Assembly (NCBI GenBank): GCA_036362985.1
Contig: JAYGXS010000005.1
Coordinates: 8,819,596 to 8,883,595 of the forward strand
DNA length: 64,000 nt
From: Ligula intestinalis
Lineage: Eukaryota; Platyhelminthes; Cestoda; Diphyllobothriidea; Diphyllobothriidae
Direction of reading: 5' to 3'
The first letter of the stretch is position 1, and each line of letters begins with the position of its first letter. The notes below the pieces were generated by a model. The model ran no database searches and had not been told where the DNA came from. It saw only the letters and a program-made list of their open reading frames with translations. The position numbers and the translations under genes are program-made. Positions 1 through 11,300 of the stretch are shown here, in pieces.

Positions 1-1119
1 GTGGCACTTGAAGCCTGGTGCGAAGCCAAAGAAAAACGAATGCCGGTTCATGCAGCCTTAATCGATCTTAGCAAGGCGTTTGATAAAGTCGGTCACGTGC
101 TTCTCCTAAACAAACTCAGTAACACGCCGGTACCTAGAACTGTCATCAAATGGATCAAGGGGTATCTATTCGGTAGGCAATGCCGGGTCAGAGTTGGCGA
201 AGGGTGCTCCTCGGCGTTTGAGGCTTTTAGTGGAGTACCACAAGGGTCGGTGCTGGGTCCCAGACTGTTTTCAATATACGTCGCGGATATCCCATCAAGA
301 CTTGCATCCCCATGCCTTCTGTTCGCGGACGACCTCAAGGTATGGCGTGTCATACGCAACGCCGAAGACACAATGACGTTCCAAAATGATCTCGATGTGA
401 TCCACGAGTGGTCATTAGAGATCAAGATACCGGTAAACGTGACCAAATCGAACTTGTTTATAATTGGGAGAGACCGGGACCACCCACCCTATACAATGGG
501 AAACATGACACTGGCCGCTGTTAGGAGTACTCAAGACTTGGGCGTTATCATCCAGGACGGCCTCAAGACCCGAGAACAATCAACTTTGGCGAGACGCAAG
601 GGGCTAGCGCTACTTTGGATGTTCAAAAGCGCTTTCACGTCCCGGTCCATGCAGATATTCCGTAAGCCCATGGTCACGTTTATTCGACCGATCATGGAGT
701 ATAGATCGTCCGCTTGGTTTCCGTGTACAAAGAGCTAAATGACTGACATCGAATCTGTTCAACGACTGGGGTCAAGAATGGTGCCCGAAGTGAAAAGGCT
801 GACCTATCCGGAGCGCTGTAAAGCACTGGACCTGTTTACCCTCGAATTTCGACGCTCTAGAGGCGACCAAATCATGATGTACAAAGTGATCGTCTGCGGC
901 GAAATACCGGAGGTCGCAGAGTACTTCAAACTAGCCGATGACATGCCCACGCGAGGACACTGCTTCAAACTGGTGGTACAACGGACAGATGGCCTCCCAC
1001 ACGTCTACCGACTCTCAAGGCGCGCTGTGAATGCATGGAACAATCTCCCCCCCGACGTTGTTGCTGCCGACACAATTGCCGCATTCAAGAAGAAATACGA
1101 TGCCCTATTTGAAACATGA
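1..1119 (+). pseudogene. CR1-like non-LTR retrotransposon reverse transcriptase, 3' part with one in-frame stop
   Basis: The reading frame is open from the window edge to 738, meets TAA at 736-738, and continues in the same frame to TGA at 1117-1119. Seen: the palm motif with IDLSKAFD (about residues 21-28), SGVPQGSVLGP (77-87) and the catalytic FADD (108-111). After the stop, IESVQRLGSRMVPEVKRL and AVNAWNNLPPDVV are the usual C-terminal signatures of CR1-group elements. The 5' part (endonuclease, ORF1) lies outside the window. One stop and no frameshift point to a fairly recent death, or to a copy inactivated after insertion. The CR1 clade is judged from motif pattern only. Confidence 0.85.
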
Positions 1120-1262
1120 TTTGTACCGTTCACGGGAGTGCCCTTGCTTTGCCGGGGGGATTGGTCTAACCTGAAAACTCCCACATGTCCGGCGACTGCA
1201 AAGAAGGGGTGCCCACGGATCCGTTCCCTACCCTCTACTGATGAAACATGAAACATGAATAG
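1120..1262 (+). repeat. 3' UTR and short-repeat tail of the CR1-like element
   Basis: Between the RT stop and about 1262 the sequence ends in a short ATGAAAC-type tandem repeat (about 1239-1260) instead of poly(A). CR1-group elements typically end in short microsatellite-like units, so this is taken as the element 3' end. Confidence 0.5.
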
Positions 1263-2630
1263 GTAAACACCCCAACTTTACGTACCATTTACCGGCTGTC
1301 TGTTTCTGTCGAAAAAATTCTGAAGGTGATTTTTTGTTCAATAGACACAGATTTTATTATAATTCACAAGTAAATGAACAGGAAACGCAATTACTGAATG
1401 GTTCTCCAATGTTTATTAGAATAAGGCATTTCTGAAGTTAATGCAAGCCCCTTTATGCTTTTTAGTTGTGAAAAGAAGCAATATTTGTTAAATAAGTGTA
1501 GCGTACGCAGTTGATGTTTTAAAATACACTTAAACAACTACTATATACAGGTTAGTAGAAATAGTTGAAATTATCTATTTTATCCCGTACTCATTTTTCC
1601 ATAGTTTGACTCATCTGAATGCATCCCATTCCTGTTGAGTGGTTCACTTTTTCTTACGGTTTTACCGGGTTACTTACCCAAAGACCATTATACGTGCCAC
1701 ACGGAAATCCATATTACTCAGGAAAGACGCTTGTCTAACCTTTGTTAGTTTATTCTCTCCTCGGTTCAGCCTTGGAAGAGTTTTAAGCGTCTCACTGGCC
1801 AACGCAACACACTGGCACACGTCGGTGCTGATTTAAACGGTTTAAATGTATATTCTATCCACACTCGTTGAACATAATAATACACATAATAATTTTTGGG
1901 GGTTAACGCACCGCAGGCTATTGAAGTGTTAGAAAGAGGACATAAAAGCGGAAATCTCGCGCACATTGCTTGTTCCGGGCATCGGGTAAAACTCAACACG
2001 AAACCATCGTTGTAGTTTATAAGTACTCACCAGACTGCCCTCTCCACCAGTCACTGGGTTAGCATCTAATAACATCAACAGAAGCGACTGCCACCAGGCT
2101 GTGGAGACCGGTATTTGGCATGCACAACTCTGCACCCTATCTTCTATCTTTCCCCACAGGCACGGCTCTTTCACGTCCATTCCGACAATCCAGGTTTATG
2201 GAAAACCACTATTATTGTCCACAGGTTTTAGTTTTCATTACTTATATAAATTTACTGGCTCGCCAAGAATTAACCAAAAGCACATATCTGCTCACTAAAG
2301 TCGTTTATTATAAAATGGTTGCCTATAAAATCTATCTAGTATCTTGTTTCGTCTCTCCTCAGCTGAAATTTGGAAAGGTCTTAAGCGTCACACTATCACG
2401 TGTCTATGCTGACTGGTTAAATTGAAATTTTATCCACCCTCCCACTGACTGCTATCCTCCGTCAAACGGCAGTTGCATATTAAAAATGTCAGTTCTCCTG
2501 TATTTGTGGCAACAGTTTTGAAACACCTGAAACGGTTTGAGGTTCAACAGCTGCCGGGCCAGATATTGTCTCACTATTCCTTCTAACATTTTTCTGGTTT
2601 CAGCTAGACCCCGCCGTGGCACATCTTATC
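1263..2630. other. No gene seen; AT-rich with one weak internal duplication
   Basis: No ORF with coding character was found. A diverged duplication links about 1760-1800 (GGAAGAGTTTTAAGCGTC) and about 2375-2400 (GGAAAGGTCTTAAGCGTC), each following a CTCCTC pyrimidine stretch. It is probably an old, unnamed repeat. Confidence 0.3.
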
Positions 2631-2836
2631 AAGAAGAAGATGCGACTACTGGAACAAGAAATTTATTTTCCTGACGTTTCGGATTCCGTTGGGAATCCTT
2701 AATCATAGGTGATGGTAGGTTAGTCTGCGTATGACTCAGACCAACCTACCAATACATTTAATTAAGGATTTTCGACGGACTCCGAAACTCCAGGAAAATA
2801 AAATTCTTGTTCCAGTGGTCGCATCCTCTTCTTCTT
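2631..2836. mobile_element. Foldback (palindromic) PLE-terminal repeat element
   Basis: This is a near-perfect palindrome of about 206 bp. The left arm (2631-2703) starts AAGAAGAAGATGCGACTAC. It is the reverse complement of the right arm (2760-2836), with a few mismatches, and the centre is itself palindromic (GGTAGGTT / AACCTACC). Each arm contains TTATTTTCCTG next to a hairpin and a GAAAC-type box. The same arms recur at 27545-28016, where the text after the right arm (GAACTGTTGCCTGG) is also shared. Read as a head-to-head pair of Penelope-type terminal repeats with no coding sequence left. Confidence 0.65.
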
Positions 2837-3420
2837 GGAAACTGCTGCCTGGGACCCCCATTGGCAACATCTTACCAAACTGTCCTTAATGAATTCCAAG
2901 ATTCCAAACGATTGGCGTTTAGTAAGAATAATTTAACCCTCAAAAGCTTTTATTTTAGCCCCAAATAATTTCTTTCAATTGCCTGTTATTCCGCAGGATT
3001 GGAATTTGCAGAACGCCGTTCGCCTCCAAGCTTTCTACCCCTGCTATTTACATTTAAGGTCAGATGTAGTACCCTGTTGATCTTATGGCCCATTCTGCTC
3101 AAAGGGATTTCGATTTAGGTTGCCTTGCGCATGTATATGCATATCTTGACCACTACTCAGCCTCTTATACTATCCCACGCCATCTTCTCCTTGATAAACC
3201 GTCTGAATGCGGTTTGCACGAATGAGCTGTCTTTTAGCTTGGGGACTAGTTCACTTGCCGTCCTCAATTCGGTCAATGCGACAAGCGAAAATCCGCGGTC
3301 CTTACCAGCATCTGCAGCTTTTTCCAAGGGTCTACCTTATCCCTTCACCTCGTCTCCCTTCGTACTGACGATCTAACTCACCAGGTTCATGGAAAGACGC
3401 ACAATATTACTCACATAATT
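2837..3420. other. No feature recognised
   Basis: Only short ORFs without coding character were found. No duplicate of this stretch was noticed elsewhere in the window. Confidence 0.3.
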
Positions 3421-4049
3421 TAATTTATGAAGGTAAAGGCTCCTTTGGGAAGACTGACACTTCATTGTGTAAATTTTTGAGGCAAGTTCCCACTGCTCGT
3501 CTTCAGACCTGAGAAAATGTGCAACAAACAATTAAATTGTAAACGTCCAGAAATATCAATATTCACCCGATGTGCACACTGATTGGCTGGACTGTCAGTC
3601 TGGGCTAGTAGGCGTCACGTGCATTTCATCATTCCGCTGTGGTACACACTGGAAACAGGCCACAAATTCGAATGGGAGAACACACGGATTGTTGGCACTT
3701 ATCCAACTAGAAAAGGCAGGAAATTCCTGGAAGCAATGCACTCAGACGAGGCATGCATCAACAGGCATATTGATTTGGATGCCAGCTATAAGTACGTCAA
3801 GGCCAAATTAAATGCGCGCCACCAACTACAGCAAAATAACGAAATGCACGTAGCGCCTACCAGCGTAGACTGACAATCTTGCCAATCGGTTTGCACGTCA
3901 GATGAATATTGATTTTTCTGGACGGTTAAAATTTTCAATGTTTGTTGCACATTTTCTCAGATCTGAAGACGGGCAACGGAACCTGCCTGGAACATTTACA
4001 CAATAAAGTTGCAATCTTCCCAAAGAAGCCTTTATCTTTATAATTTAAT
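3421..4049 (+). mobile_element. Penelope-like element relic bounded by ~180-bp inverted repeats
   Basis: The left arm (about 3421-3600) and right arm (about 3868-4049) are inverted copies with scattered mismatches. Shared blocks include AAAATGTGCAACAAAC and GTCCAGAAA. Between them lies only the end of a PLE endonuclease ORF. The right arm carries ACAATAAAG, a possible polyadenylation signal. PLEs are known to carry terminal repeats in direct or inverted layout. Here almost all of the RT and most of the GIY-YIG domain have been lost. Confidence 0.7.
3583..3873 (+). pseudogene. C-terminal end of a PLE GIY-YIG endonuclease ORF
   Basis: The frame reads TLETGHKFEWENTRIVGTYP, then RKGRKFLEAMHSDEACINRH and IDLDASYKYVKAKL, ending at TGA 3871-3873. 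It matches the degenerate reading of the minus-strand PLE near 46.2-46.4 kb (TLETG, YRKGRKFLE, HTDVQCINRRIDLESSY) and the tail of the 57.8-58.4 kb ORF (SSTGTINKAIDLNLAYQAL). This part of the domain carries a conserved glutamate in LEA. The 5' end runs into the inverted repeat. Confidence 0.75.
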
Positions 4050-5208
4050 ATCTTAGGATGCCCGTATCTCAGTACATACGTAAGGATTTAATTGGTATAA
4101 CCCTCTAAATTTACTGGCTCCTTGAGCATTAACTGAAAGCACACGTATACTCACTAATGGCTAGAACTTTACGCTACAGTTTTTGTCAGAGGCACCTTTG
4201 CCCCGCCAAAGTGTACCACAGTTTAGTAAAACATTAATGAAGAGTTTATCCAATATTAGTTATTGAAAGTTCACCGACCACCAACGGAACTCACTTCTCA
4301 CGTTCCACCCTTGATTTGGGCTTCATTTCTCGCGCCTCGAGTGGTACACCAGTTGCATCATCACAATTTGCCCAGTTTAGCACAATATCACCGAATAGTT
4401 TATTCAATCACCTTTTCAGACTGCTGCTACTGTTAACAAGACTGCGGAAAAAGTAACGTTGATTGGCAGCACAGGCTCTCTCTCGCAGTTGTTCAAGGAA
4501 TTGTTTTAGTCTGAAATACGAAAACATGCCGTAAACGGACTAAAAAAAACCGGCAACGCTTATGTTACAGATTCTGCATGCTCCGCGATGCCGACATAAC
4601 CAGAGCTCGGAGTTTTTTCAGATGGTTTTCGTCAGACAGGTTAAGCGTAAAACCTCTAGTAATAAATGAACTGGGGTTTGAACACACTCACAGTTTAAGC
4701 AGAACCAGTCAACGGGATCGCGTTCACATGCAGCCGTCTCTGAACACTGCAGGCAGTTACGATAAACAAGTGAGCGCGCATGTTTCGACGCCAATTAGCT
4801 CACACAGTGCTGACCATATATAAATAACTTTACCAATTAGGACAGATTCAAGAACGCCCTTCTCGTTTCAGAAAATGATACAATTTGAACTTTACTGAAT
4901 CTATTTCCACAGGGTTTTTGGAGCGAGAGATCATATGACTAAGTCGCGTGGATAAATAAAGTCCACATCCACAATACAAAAGCTGGTGACTTTACCGCAA
5001 ACACCATTGTAACGTTCAAGGGTGGGATGCATCCTGCAAAATAGATTTTAAATCAATGTAAATACCAATGAAGATTTCGTGCACATAACTGTATTGCGAG
5101 AACAGTAACAATTTGAAATGCACCTGGTGTATTTGCCATTTGTGGCAGGTTTATCGCAGGGGGTTAAATGAGTTAAACCCAGCAACTGCGTTATTCAGAC
5201 CATGGTTG
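4050..5208. other. No gene seen
   Basis: Weak direct similarity links about 4215-4260 and 4375-4412 (CAGTTTAG, GAGTTTAT/TAGTTTAT blocks). No coding signal or element was recognised. Confidence 0.3.
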
Positions 5209-5574
5209 CTTAGTGTGGAAGAGAAGCCGGTGAAGGCCAGATTAGATGGAAGAGTTTATTGTGTACACAACAAAAGAGGAGAATAGATTGACATGGGAGA
5301 GATACGTCCGATCAGTAGGTTGACCGGGCCCAAGTGAGGTCTTTGAGTAGTCGGGCCAGAGGACAGATAGAGGGAGATGTTTCCTTGGGTAGGTTGGCCT
5401 GGAGATTTGGGACAGAGAGGCAACTTGCGTCGGGCACGCGTGCAAGCTCCTCATTCGTCTCCTCATAGATGCGAGAACTATGATTGGCTGATCGAGACGT
5501 CGAGAAAGCACATCAGTGAGCTTTTGGGAAAGTGCACTTCGACGCGAGCTAGTCAGGCAGGCACGACCCGCTAG
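5209..5574 (-). repeat. rep-A dispersed repeat copy (minus orientation)
   Basis: The minus strand matches 7641-8060 and 59405-59970. Shared blocks are CTCTGTC, the ACACAATAAACTCTTCC box, and the ending CTAAGCAACCATGGTCTGAA. The ACACAATAAACT block looks like an LTR-type polyadenylation signal, but no TG..CA ends or target duplication could be fixed. The mobile class is undecided (short LTR or TRIM-like, or SINE). Confidence 0.6.
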
Positions 5575-5810
5575 AGTTGCTCGTCCGGCGTAGGTGGAGG
5601 GGAAGGGGAGAAAACAGAGGGGTGTGGCTACTACGAAAGCCTTCCGTCATTAGGTCACCGGTACTGTGACCACCACTCTGTGGGCTACAAGGGGAACGGT
5701 CGAACTGGAAAATATGGAGGGTAGGCATTACTTATAGAGCCCCCAGTGACAGGGCATGGCAACAGGACTCGCCTGTAATGCAGGTGTCTGTGCATTAAAT
5801 GCCAAGGAAG

Positions 5811-5880
5811 TTAACGTTAGAGTTAGGGTTAGAATTCAGGCACCGGTTGAGGTCTAGGTTGTGGTTATAGCAAGGGTTTT
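5811..5880 (+). repeat. Degenerate TTAGGG-like array
   Basis: A short run of GTTAGAGTTAGGGTTAGAAT and related GGTT units, much decayed. Either a telomere-like interstitial repeat or simple sequence. Confidence 0.4.
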
Positions 5881-5923
5881 AACACAGGACATGCGAGTCC
5901 CAGGAAGTAATTGAGAAGAAGAA

Positions 5924-6071
5924 GAAGACGACTTGATCGCTGGGACAATACTTTCATTCGCCTGATGCATCTGCTACTGCTCTCTGACTGTGCCTCTGAC
6001 GATGAATCCACCACAGATCTCGAAACTTCAGGCGAATAAAAGTATTGTCCCAGCAGTCGAGTCGTCTTATT
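5924..6071. mobile_element. Foldback PLE-terminal repeat, second subfamily
   Basis: The left arm (5924-5964) and right arm (6027-6071) are inverted copies sharing TGGGACAATACTTT and ATTCGCCTGA. The loop holds CTGACGA (5996-6002) and CGAAAC (6021-6026), the same CTGANGA/GAAAC layout found in the other arms. No coding sequence remains. Confidence 0.6.
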
Positions 6072-6074
6072 CTG

Positions 6075-7100
6075 AAGGTGGAAATTAACGCCTGCCTTTG
6101 GGCTGCAGCTGGCATTAACCCCTCCTGGGCTGGGCTGGCTCAGCCGGTTTCAGTAATTTGCTTCTTATGCCGACCTGCTCTGACCCGCAAATTAGGGAAG
6201 GCAACAGTTCGATTCACATCATTCCGCGGTATCACACCCTCCCTCACCGACCCCCATATTACGCAAATTAGGATGGCTGTCACACCTTCCCCCGGTGTGA
6301 GCTCACCCACATAATACACACCCCCGCGAACGCAGCCAATGGAAATAATGGTTGCATTTGCAACGTTCACTAGGGAGGTGGTCAATCAACTTTAAAAAAA
6401 CGGCCCAAATCGAAGCAGAGCTTAATTTCATACGGAAAACAGTAAGTTCCCAAGTCCAAGGATTTTATTTTCGGTGAAGTGACCCCCCCCACAAGTCAGT
6501 AGAGGAAAAATCCTAGGGGATGCAAAAGGCTTAACCGCCCTTAGTTCGTAAATTTATTAGGAGTACTATCTGCGGAAACGAATGAGAGTGGACTGGTCAT
6601 TCCTAACTTACTTTAGTTTGTCAGCCACCCTCAGGTGTAGAAACTCCGATTCAGTTGCTCCAGTGAGCCGCACCCTGTCGCATTTTGTGGTGACTATCCA
6701 AAATCACGTAGAAGTGGCAGTAACTGATTCGGGATTCTGTGACTGGCTGACGATAGCCAATGGGCAGGGAACAGAGGCTTTGATCTGTCGTGCCCTTGTC
6801 GGTAATACTTATAATTTGCTGAACGTTTGTTATATTGTGGCTGCCTGCTGGGGTTCTATTATAGAGCTGCCTCATGATAAACTGGAATGGCTATCTTCTG
6901 GATCCAATCAGAAGACATAAAGGAGCACAATTTCTGTATAATTTGACATTTCACAGTAGTATAACATTCGGAATGGCTTATATGTCCCTCTCTCCGGACA
7001 ATACACAGGGAATAGGAACGCCTCCCACCCTCACAGTCATCCTCACGCAATAAAGGTGCCCTTGCGGTAAATTTCAGGAAGGTTAAACACTCCCTTGTCC
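6075..7100. other. No gene seen
   Basis: A 112-codon plus-strand ORF (6582-6920) lacks any recognisable domain or plausible exon structure. No strong repeat relation to other parts of the window was noticed. Confidence 0.3.
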
Positions 7101-7215
7101 TACCGCTTACATTAATTTTGAACCCAAACCTTAACTGTAACCCTGACCTTAATCCATACTGTAAACTTAACCTCAACTCCAACTCTACTTTTGGCCCTAA
7201 GCTTAACCCAAACAA
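7100..7215. repeat. Degenerate AACCT/ACCTTAA telomere-like repeat
   Basis: Imperfect AACCC / AACCTTAA / TAACCCTGACC units follow one another for about 110 bp. They resemble the better preserved CCCTAA block at 36424-36580. Confidence 0.5.
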
Positions 7216-7249
7216 TAAGTTCACTTGGAGTTCGCGCAAACCCATCCAT

Positions 7250-7640
7250 ATTAGGGCGGGGATGGGGGTTCTGGTGTGGGAGCCTACCTCGCTGACTCAT
7301 GCCGGCTTCGTTGCCAAAAGCCGCGAAAGTGCAGTGGCTACGCGCGCCGGCTAAAGTCCTACACAGTGTCTGCCTTTGTTTGCCGTACACTCGGCAACCA
7401 TCGCGTGAGACAGGGACTCCCCCACTGGTGACTGTCCTTGGCGTTCACCAATCACCATCAAGGCCATCAGACAGACAAAAGTCTTCGGCGACTGACGTTG
7501 GAGTCACTCGGCCTTCCGCCTCGGCTCGAGACGGACGCGACGCTGCAGTGCTATCTCACGGTGCTGATGGTCGAACTCAACGCCAGGCCGAGTCAAATAC
7601 CTTTCTACTATCTATTCTCCTACTTGTTATAATAATAATT
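7250..7640 (+). repeat. rep-A1 dispersed repeat copy
   Basis: Very similar in the opposite orientation to about 17930-18260. Shared stretches include CTGACTCATGCCGGCTT, GAGACAGGGACTCCCCCACT, CACCAATCACCATCAAGGCC and CCGCCTCGGCTCGAGACGG. A shorter part recurs at 21770-21870. Short ORFs in it are not conserved in frame between copies, so it is treated as noncoding. Confidence 0.7.
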
Positions 7641-8060
7641 CGTATATTTAAGGCCCAAGGGGCCCTGTCGAAGTGCCTTCGCCCAAAGGCCCACCGGGGC
7701 GGTTTTCGACGTCTGCGAACAGCCAATCACAGATGGCACCTAGCTGGTCCTTAGCGAGGTGACGAATAGTATGCCTGCACGCGTTCCCGACGAAAGCTAC
7801 CTGTCTGCCCAAAAACCTTCAAGGCCGACCCAGCCAATGAGAGCTCCCTCTCTGTCTACTGCCCTGACTGCTGTCAAGCCAGCACTTGGACTCGGCTGGC
7901 TCTCCTTGCCGGTTGTATGCTCTCCAAGTCAAATCTCTTTCCATCTTTTGCGCGTTCCTCTGTGTAGACAATATACTGCTTCTGCTACTCTGGTCTTTCC
8001 AAGATTTTTCCACTACTAAGTAACCATGATCTGAAGATCGCAATTGCTAGAGTTTAACTC
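7641..8060 (+). repeat. rep-A2 dispersed repeat copy
   Basis: Shares CTCTCTGTCTACTG, GACAATATACT, CTACTCTGG and CTAAGTAACCATG-TCTGAAGATCG with 59750-59965, and more weakly with 5209-5574 (minus). It follows rep-A1 directly, so the two may be parts of one element. Confidence 0.6.
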
Positions 8061-9390
8061 CTAGTTCGGCATTCACAAAGCCCTGAATATTCGCATTTCA
8101 ATATAACTCGAGAGGGCGGTCTTTTGCTTGTCGTGGTTCAAAATGAATCGAAGTACTGTTTCGGTGACCATTTGCTCGCCTGAGTCTATTCGATAGGTTG
8201 TGTACGCAGTTGTTGACGTGACCCCAGGTGGTGTTTTGCTAGACACCACGCACGATATTTCGAGAAGGAGATGCTACAGTCTGACCGTCTTCTTAAAGGT
8301 GGAATAATTTATCGCACCGTCAAAAACCCTGCCAGAAAACGTTTGAATGCCCACCGTGATTGTGTTAGGGGAATCGGATTCAGTATGCTGAGGAACCCAG
8401 CGATGGTTCCTGAGAAGGGTTCTCCAGAATCATCCCCTACTACCGCTTTCCTCCCCCTTTGCCAACGTTAATCTCTTTCATATTTCCAGCTGTTTCTCTG
8501 ACAGTGTCAACGCTAAAAGCTGCTGTTGAATAGACAGACATGAAGCCCCGGAAAGCGTCCCCACACTCGTTCACGAATGTCCTAACTCGAGTTCATGCTG
8601 CGTGGGCGCGTGGACCAGTCCACTTGCTGGAACTTGCTACTTGTTTACATTCCGAGGCGCCTGTTATTGGTCACACACCCAGTCATTCATTTGGTTTGTT
8701 AAAAGCGGGTGCATTCCTCAAATTTTCATTATTTCAAAGCGGACAGAGCGCGGAGCAAAAATTTTAGTTCAGTCTTACGTAAGTTTTCCAGTGCATGTTA
8801 CCTATTTGGTGAAGGTTCAAGTAAAGCTTCCGAAGTGAAAATATATAGTTTCACGCAACATTAGTGCTCCTGCAAGAGAAAAGATAAGCCCTCAACTTTC
8901 ACTTTACGGCTAGTGAAGTAATGATACCATCCAAAATATCTCACATTGTGCAAACATTGTTTGCAGACGTCTTTATTGGCTGATGCGTAGAATTCATGTG
9001 GAATAGAATCAGTTGACTGACTAGTCTGCTGGTACTCTCGCAGTAAACAGAGGTTTGTACCATACATTGTGTCTGGCGAACTGGTGACTAGATATCTAAC
9101 ATACGAAAGGCAGCGATTAAGATTTAATGATCTAAAATCAGCCTGATCCCGTTCGCAAGGGTCAAACTGTCGTGTGGGAGTGCAATAATTCCTATTTTAA
9201 TTCGGTTTACTTTCAGCCTTCTCTCACCATCTGATGGTCAAAATTGTCGTGCTAGCAAATGGATAAAACTTTTTAGTGAAATTTACTGTAGTTCTTTTAT
9301 GGTGGCTGACAACACTTAATCGGGAGCAGTAACATTATGGTAGAAATAGGTGGTTATCCTCCGTGATCTTCCCGACAACTATATTGAAAT
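8061..9390. other. No gene seen
   Basis: No domain, duplicate or exon-like unit was recognised. ORFs here are under 80 codons. Confidence 0.3.
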
Positions 9391-9395
9391 TAATT

Positions 9396-9660
9396 GTGGA
9401 TTTGTTGAAGATCTTTCCATCAACCGAAGCTGCATTTACAGCTGCTAAAGTTCTTAGATTTTCCCTTTGTACCAACTACTGTTCTTAGTACTCTAAATTG
9501 CATTCACTGTACTCAAACCTTGCTTGAAGGTGGTCCATTTCTGTCCACATAAAGAGAATATTATACCAAGTAAAAAGGGAGGCATTTCCCCAACCAGACT
9601 GGCCAAAATCTCCATCCAACAGACATACGGTGACAGTGAAGACAACCACTTCAGATGACA
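9396..9660. repeat. Direct duplicate D, copy 1
   Basis: Matches 11026-11300 in the same orientation. Shared: GCATTCACTGTACTCAAACC, GACTGGCCAAAATCTCCA and TACGGTG-CA-TGAAGAC. On the minus strand both copies read a short hydrophobic peptide ending in GDFGQS (VVVFTVTVCLLDGDFGQS here). A shared exon of a minus-strand gene is possible but unproven. Confidence 0.6.
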
Positions 9661-11025
9661 GGGTGACAAGAACAAAAAACCATAGGTCAGAGGCTTGCTG
9701 CGACACGCCTCAAGCAAGATCGGGGTCATCTAGCCCTGGTGTGTCGATATTTGCGGATCACGAACAGCATTGTAAAATTAAAGGATTAGGTCGAACAATT
9801 CCGGATAATCGCGAAGACGCAGCATTTATATGATAAAGTACAATCCGTACAAAAGCATAATGGAATATTTTCAATGTTCCCTCCAAGAGTTCGCAAATTT
9901 AGGTCGTTTTTTTACGTTCATATCTCGGTGAAACAGATAAACATCCTGACTTACTGATATTTAAATCTAGAGATTGCAAAACATTTAGATTTCTGCATGA
10001 CTGAAATATTTTTTTGATAGAAAAAAAATGCATTTAACTGGCCGCTTCCTCTTCATCTTTTATACTTGCAGAACATGTCTATTTCAGCTTTAAGAGCAAA
10101 CGTTTGCATTTCCCGAATTATTTTGCATTATACCTGTTGTGAAATTTGCAGTACAGTAGCTGTGCTGTAGCTGGCCTAACTCATGAAATCCAAGGATTTT
10201 TACAAGAATATTCCTGGTACGCAAAAATGGTCCAAGATGCGTTCCTCAAAGTTTTTATCTATAAAACATAGCGTGGAATAAAAAAGAGACATATTGTGGT
10301 TTATCAAGTGGTATTATGCGGTAAAATAAAATAGTTTTTTTTAAGAAAAACTGAGAATTCCGAAAACGCGAAAAATTTGGGCTACTAGGGTAGCTTAAAT
10401 TTTGAATGTAGAGGTAGTCCGCTCATTCAAAAAAGCGAGTAAATAGAGCAGCATAAGAAGAATTACGTTTAAAAGTAATCCCTTTGTAAAATTTTCGGAT
10501 AAGTGCGCAAGTCGTTCAAACTGGTGATATGACGTTGGTTTGACAAACCAGTTTATGGTTTTAGAATCACCCAAACATGTCAACTCACTGGCAAGAAAAA
10601 TGAACGTCCCCAATAAGGTCAAGATTTTATATGCTTATGGTTAGTTTAAAAAATTGTATAAGATGTACCCCTTGAAGAAACGCGTTTATTAGATATTAAG
10701 ACGTCTAATATGTGTGTAATTCATCTCTTTTGCAAATCAAGTCAAGATAAAAATGGAACTTCTGGACCAGTTTTTGACTTCCGTAAAAATAAGAGATAAA
10801 TCTTCTACTGAAAACGATAGAAACTCACTTTTCTATATACACCGCAACAGTCTTACATATATTGGTTTACTTCTAGACTCCGTTGCAAATACACAGCAGA
10901 AATTAAAATACGATTTGGAGGAAACTAATTATCTTCTGTCCGTTCCGTATCAGGGTTTTCTTTTCACTGATTCTGATTTACAGCTGGAAAATGTTTGCAA
11001 ATCTTCCTTTCCCGGCAACTCTTTT
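9661..11025. other. No gene recognised
   Basis: AT-rich. A 144-codon plus-strand ORF (10753-11187) runs into duplicate D copy 2. Copy 1 does not preserve the same frame, so coding is doubtful. Confidence 0.3.
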
Positions 11026-11300
11026 GAAATAAATTGTAGATTTTTAATTTTTTTTCATCAACCGGTGCTGCACATACAACTTCTAAACTCCTTAGATTTT
11101 CAAGCCCCCATTGTTGTTCTCAGCTCTTCAACTTGCATTCACTGTACTCAAACCTTGTTTGGAGGTGATCCCTTCCTATGCACCTAACGAAAATATTATG
11201 GCAAATAGACACAAAGAATAGGGACACGTTTCTTCAACGAGACTGGCCAAAATCTCCACTCAAGAGAAGTACGGTGGCAATGAAGACAGCCACTACAGAG
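11026..11300. repeat. Direct duplicate D, copy 2
   Basis: Second copy of the 9396-9660 unit, about 1.6 kb downstream in the same direction. The minus strand reads VVAVFIATVLLLSGDFGQS before a stop. It is similar in composition to copy 1, but the downstream reading is broken. Confidence 0.6.
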
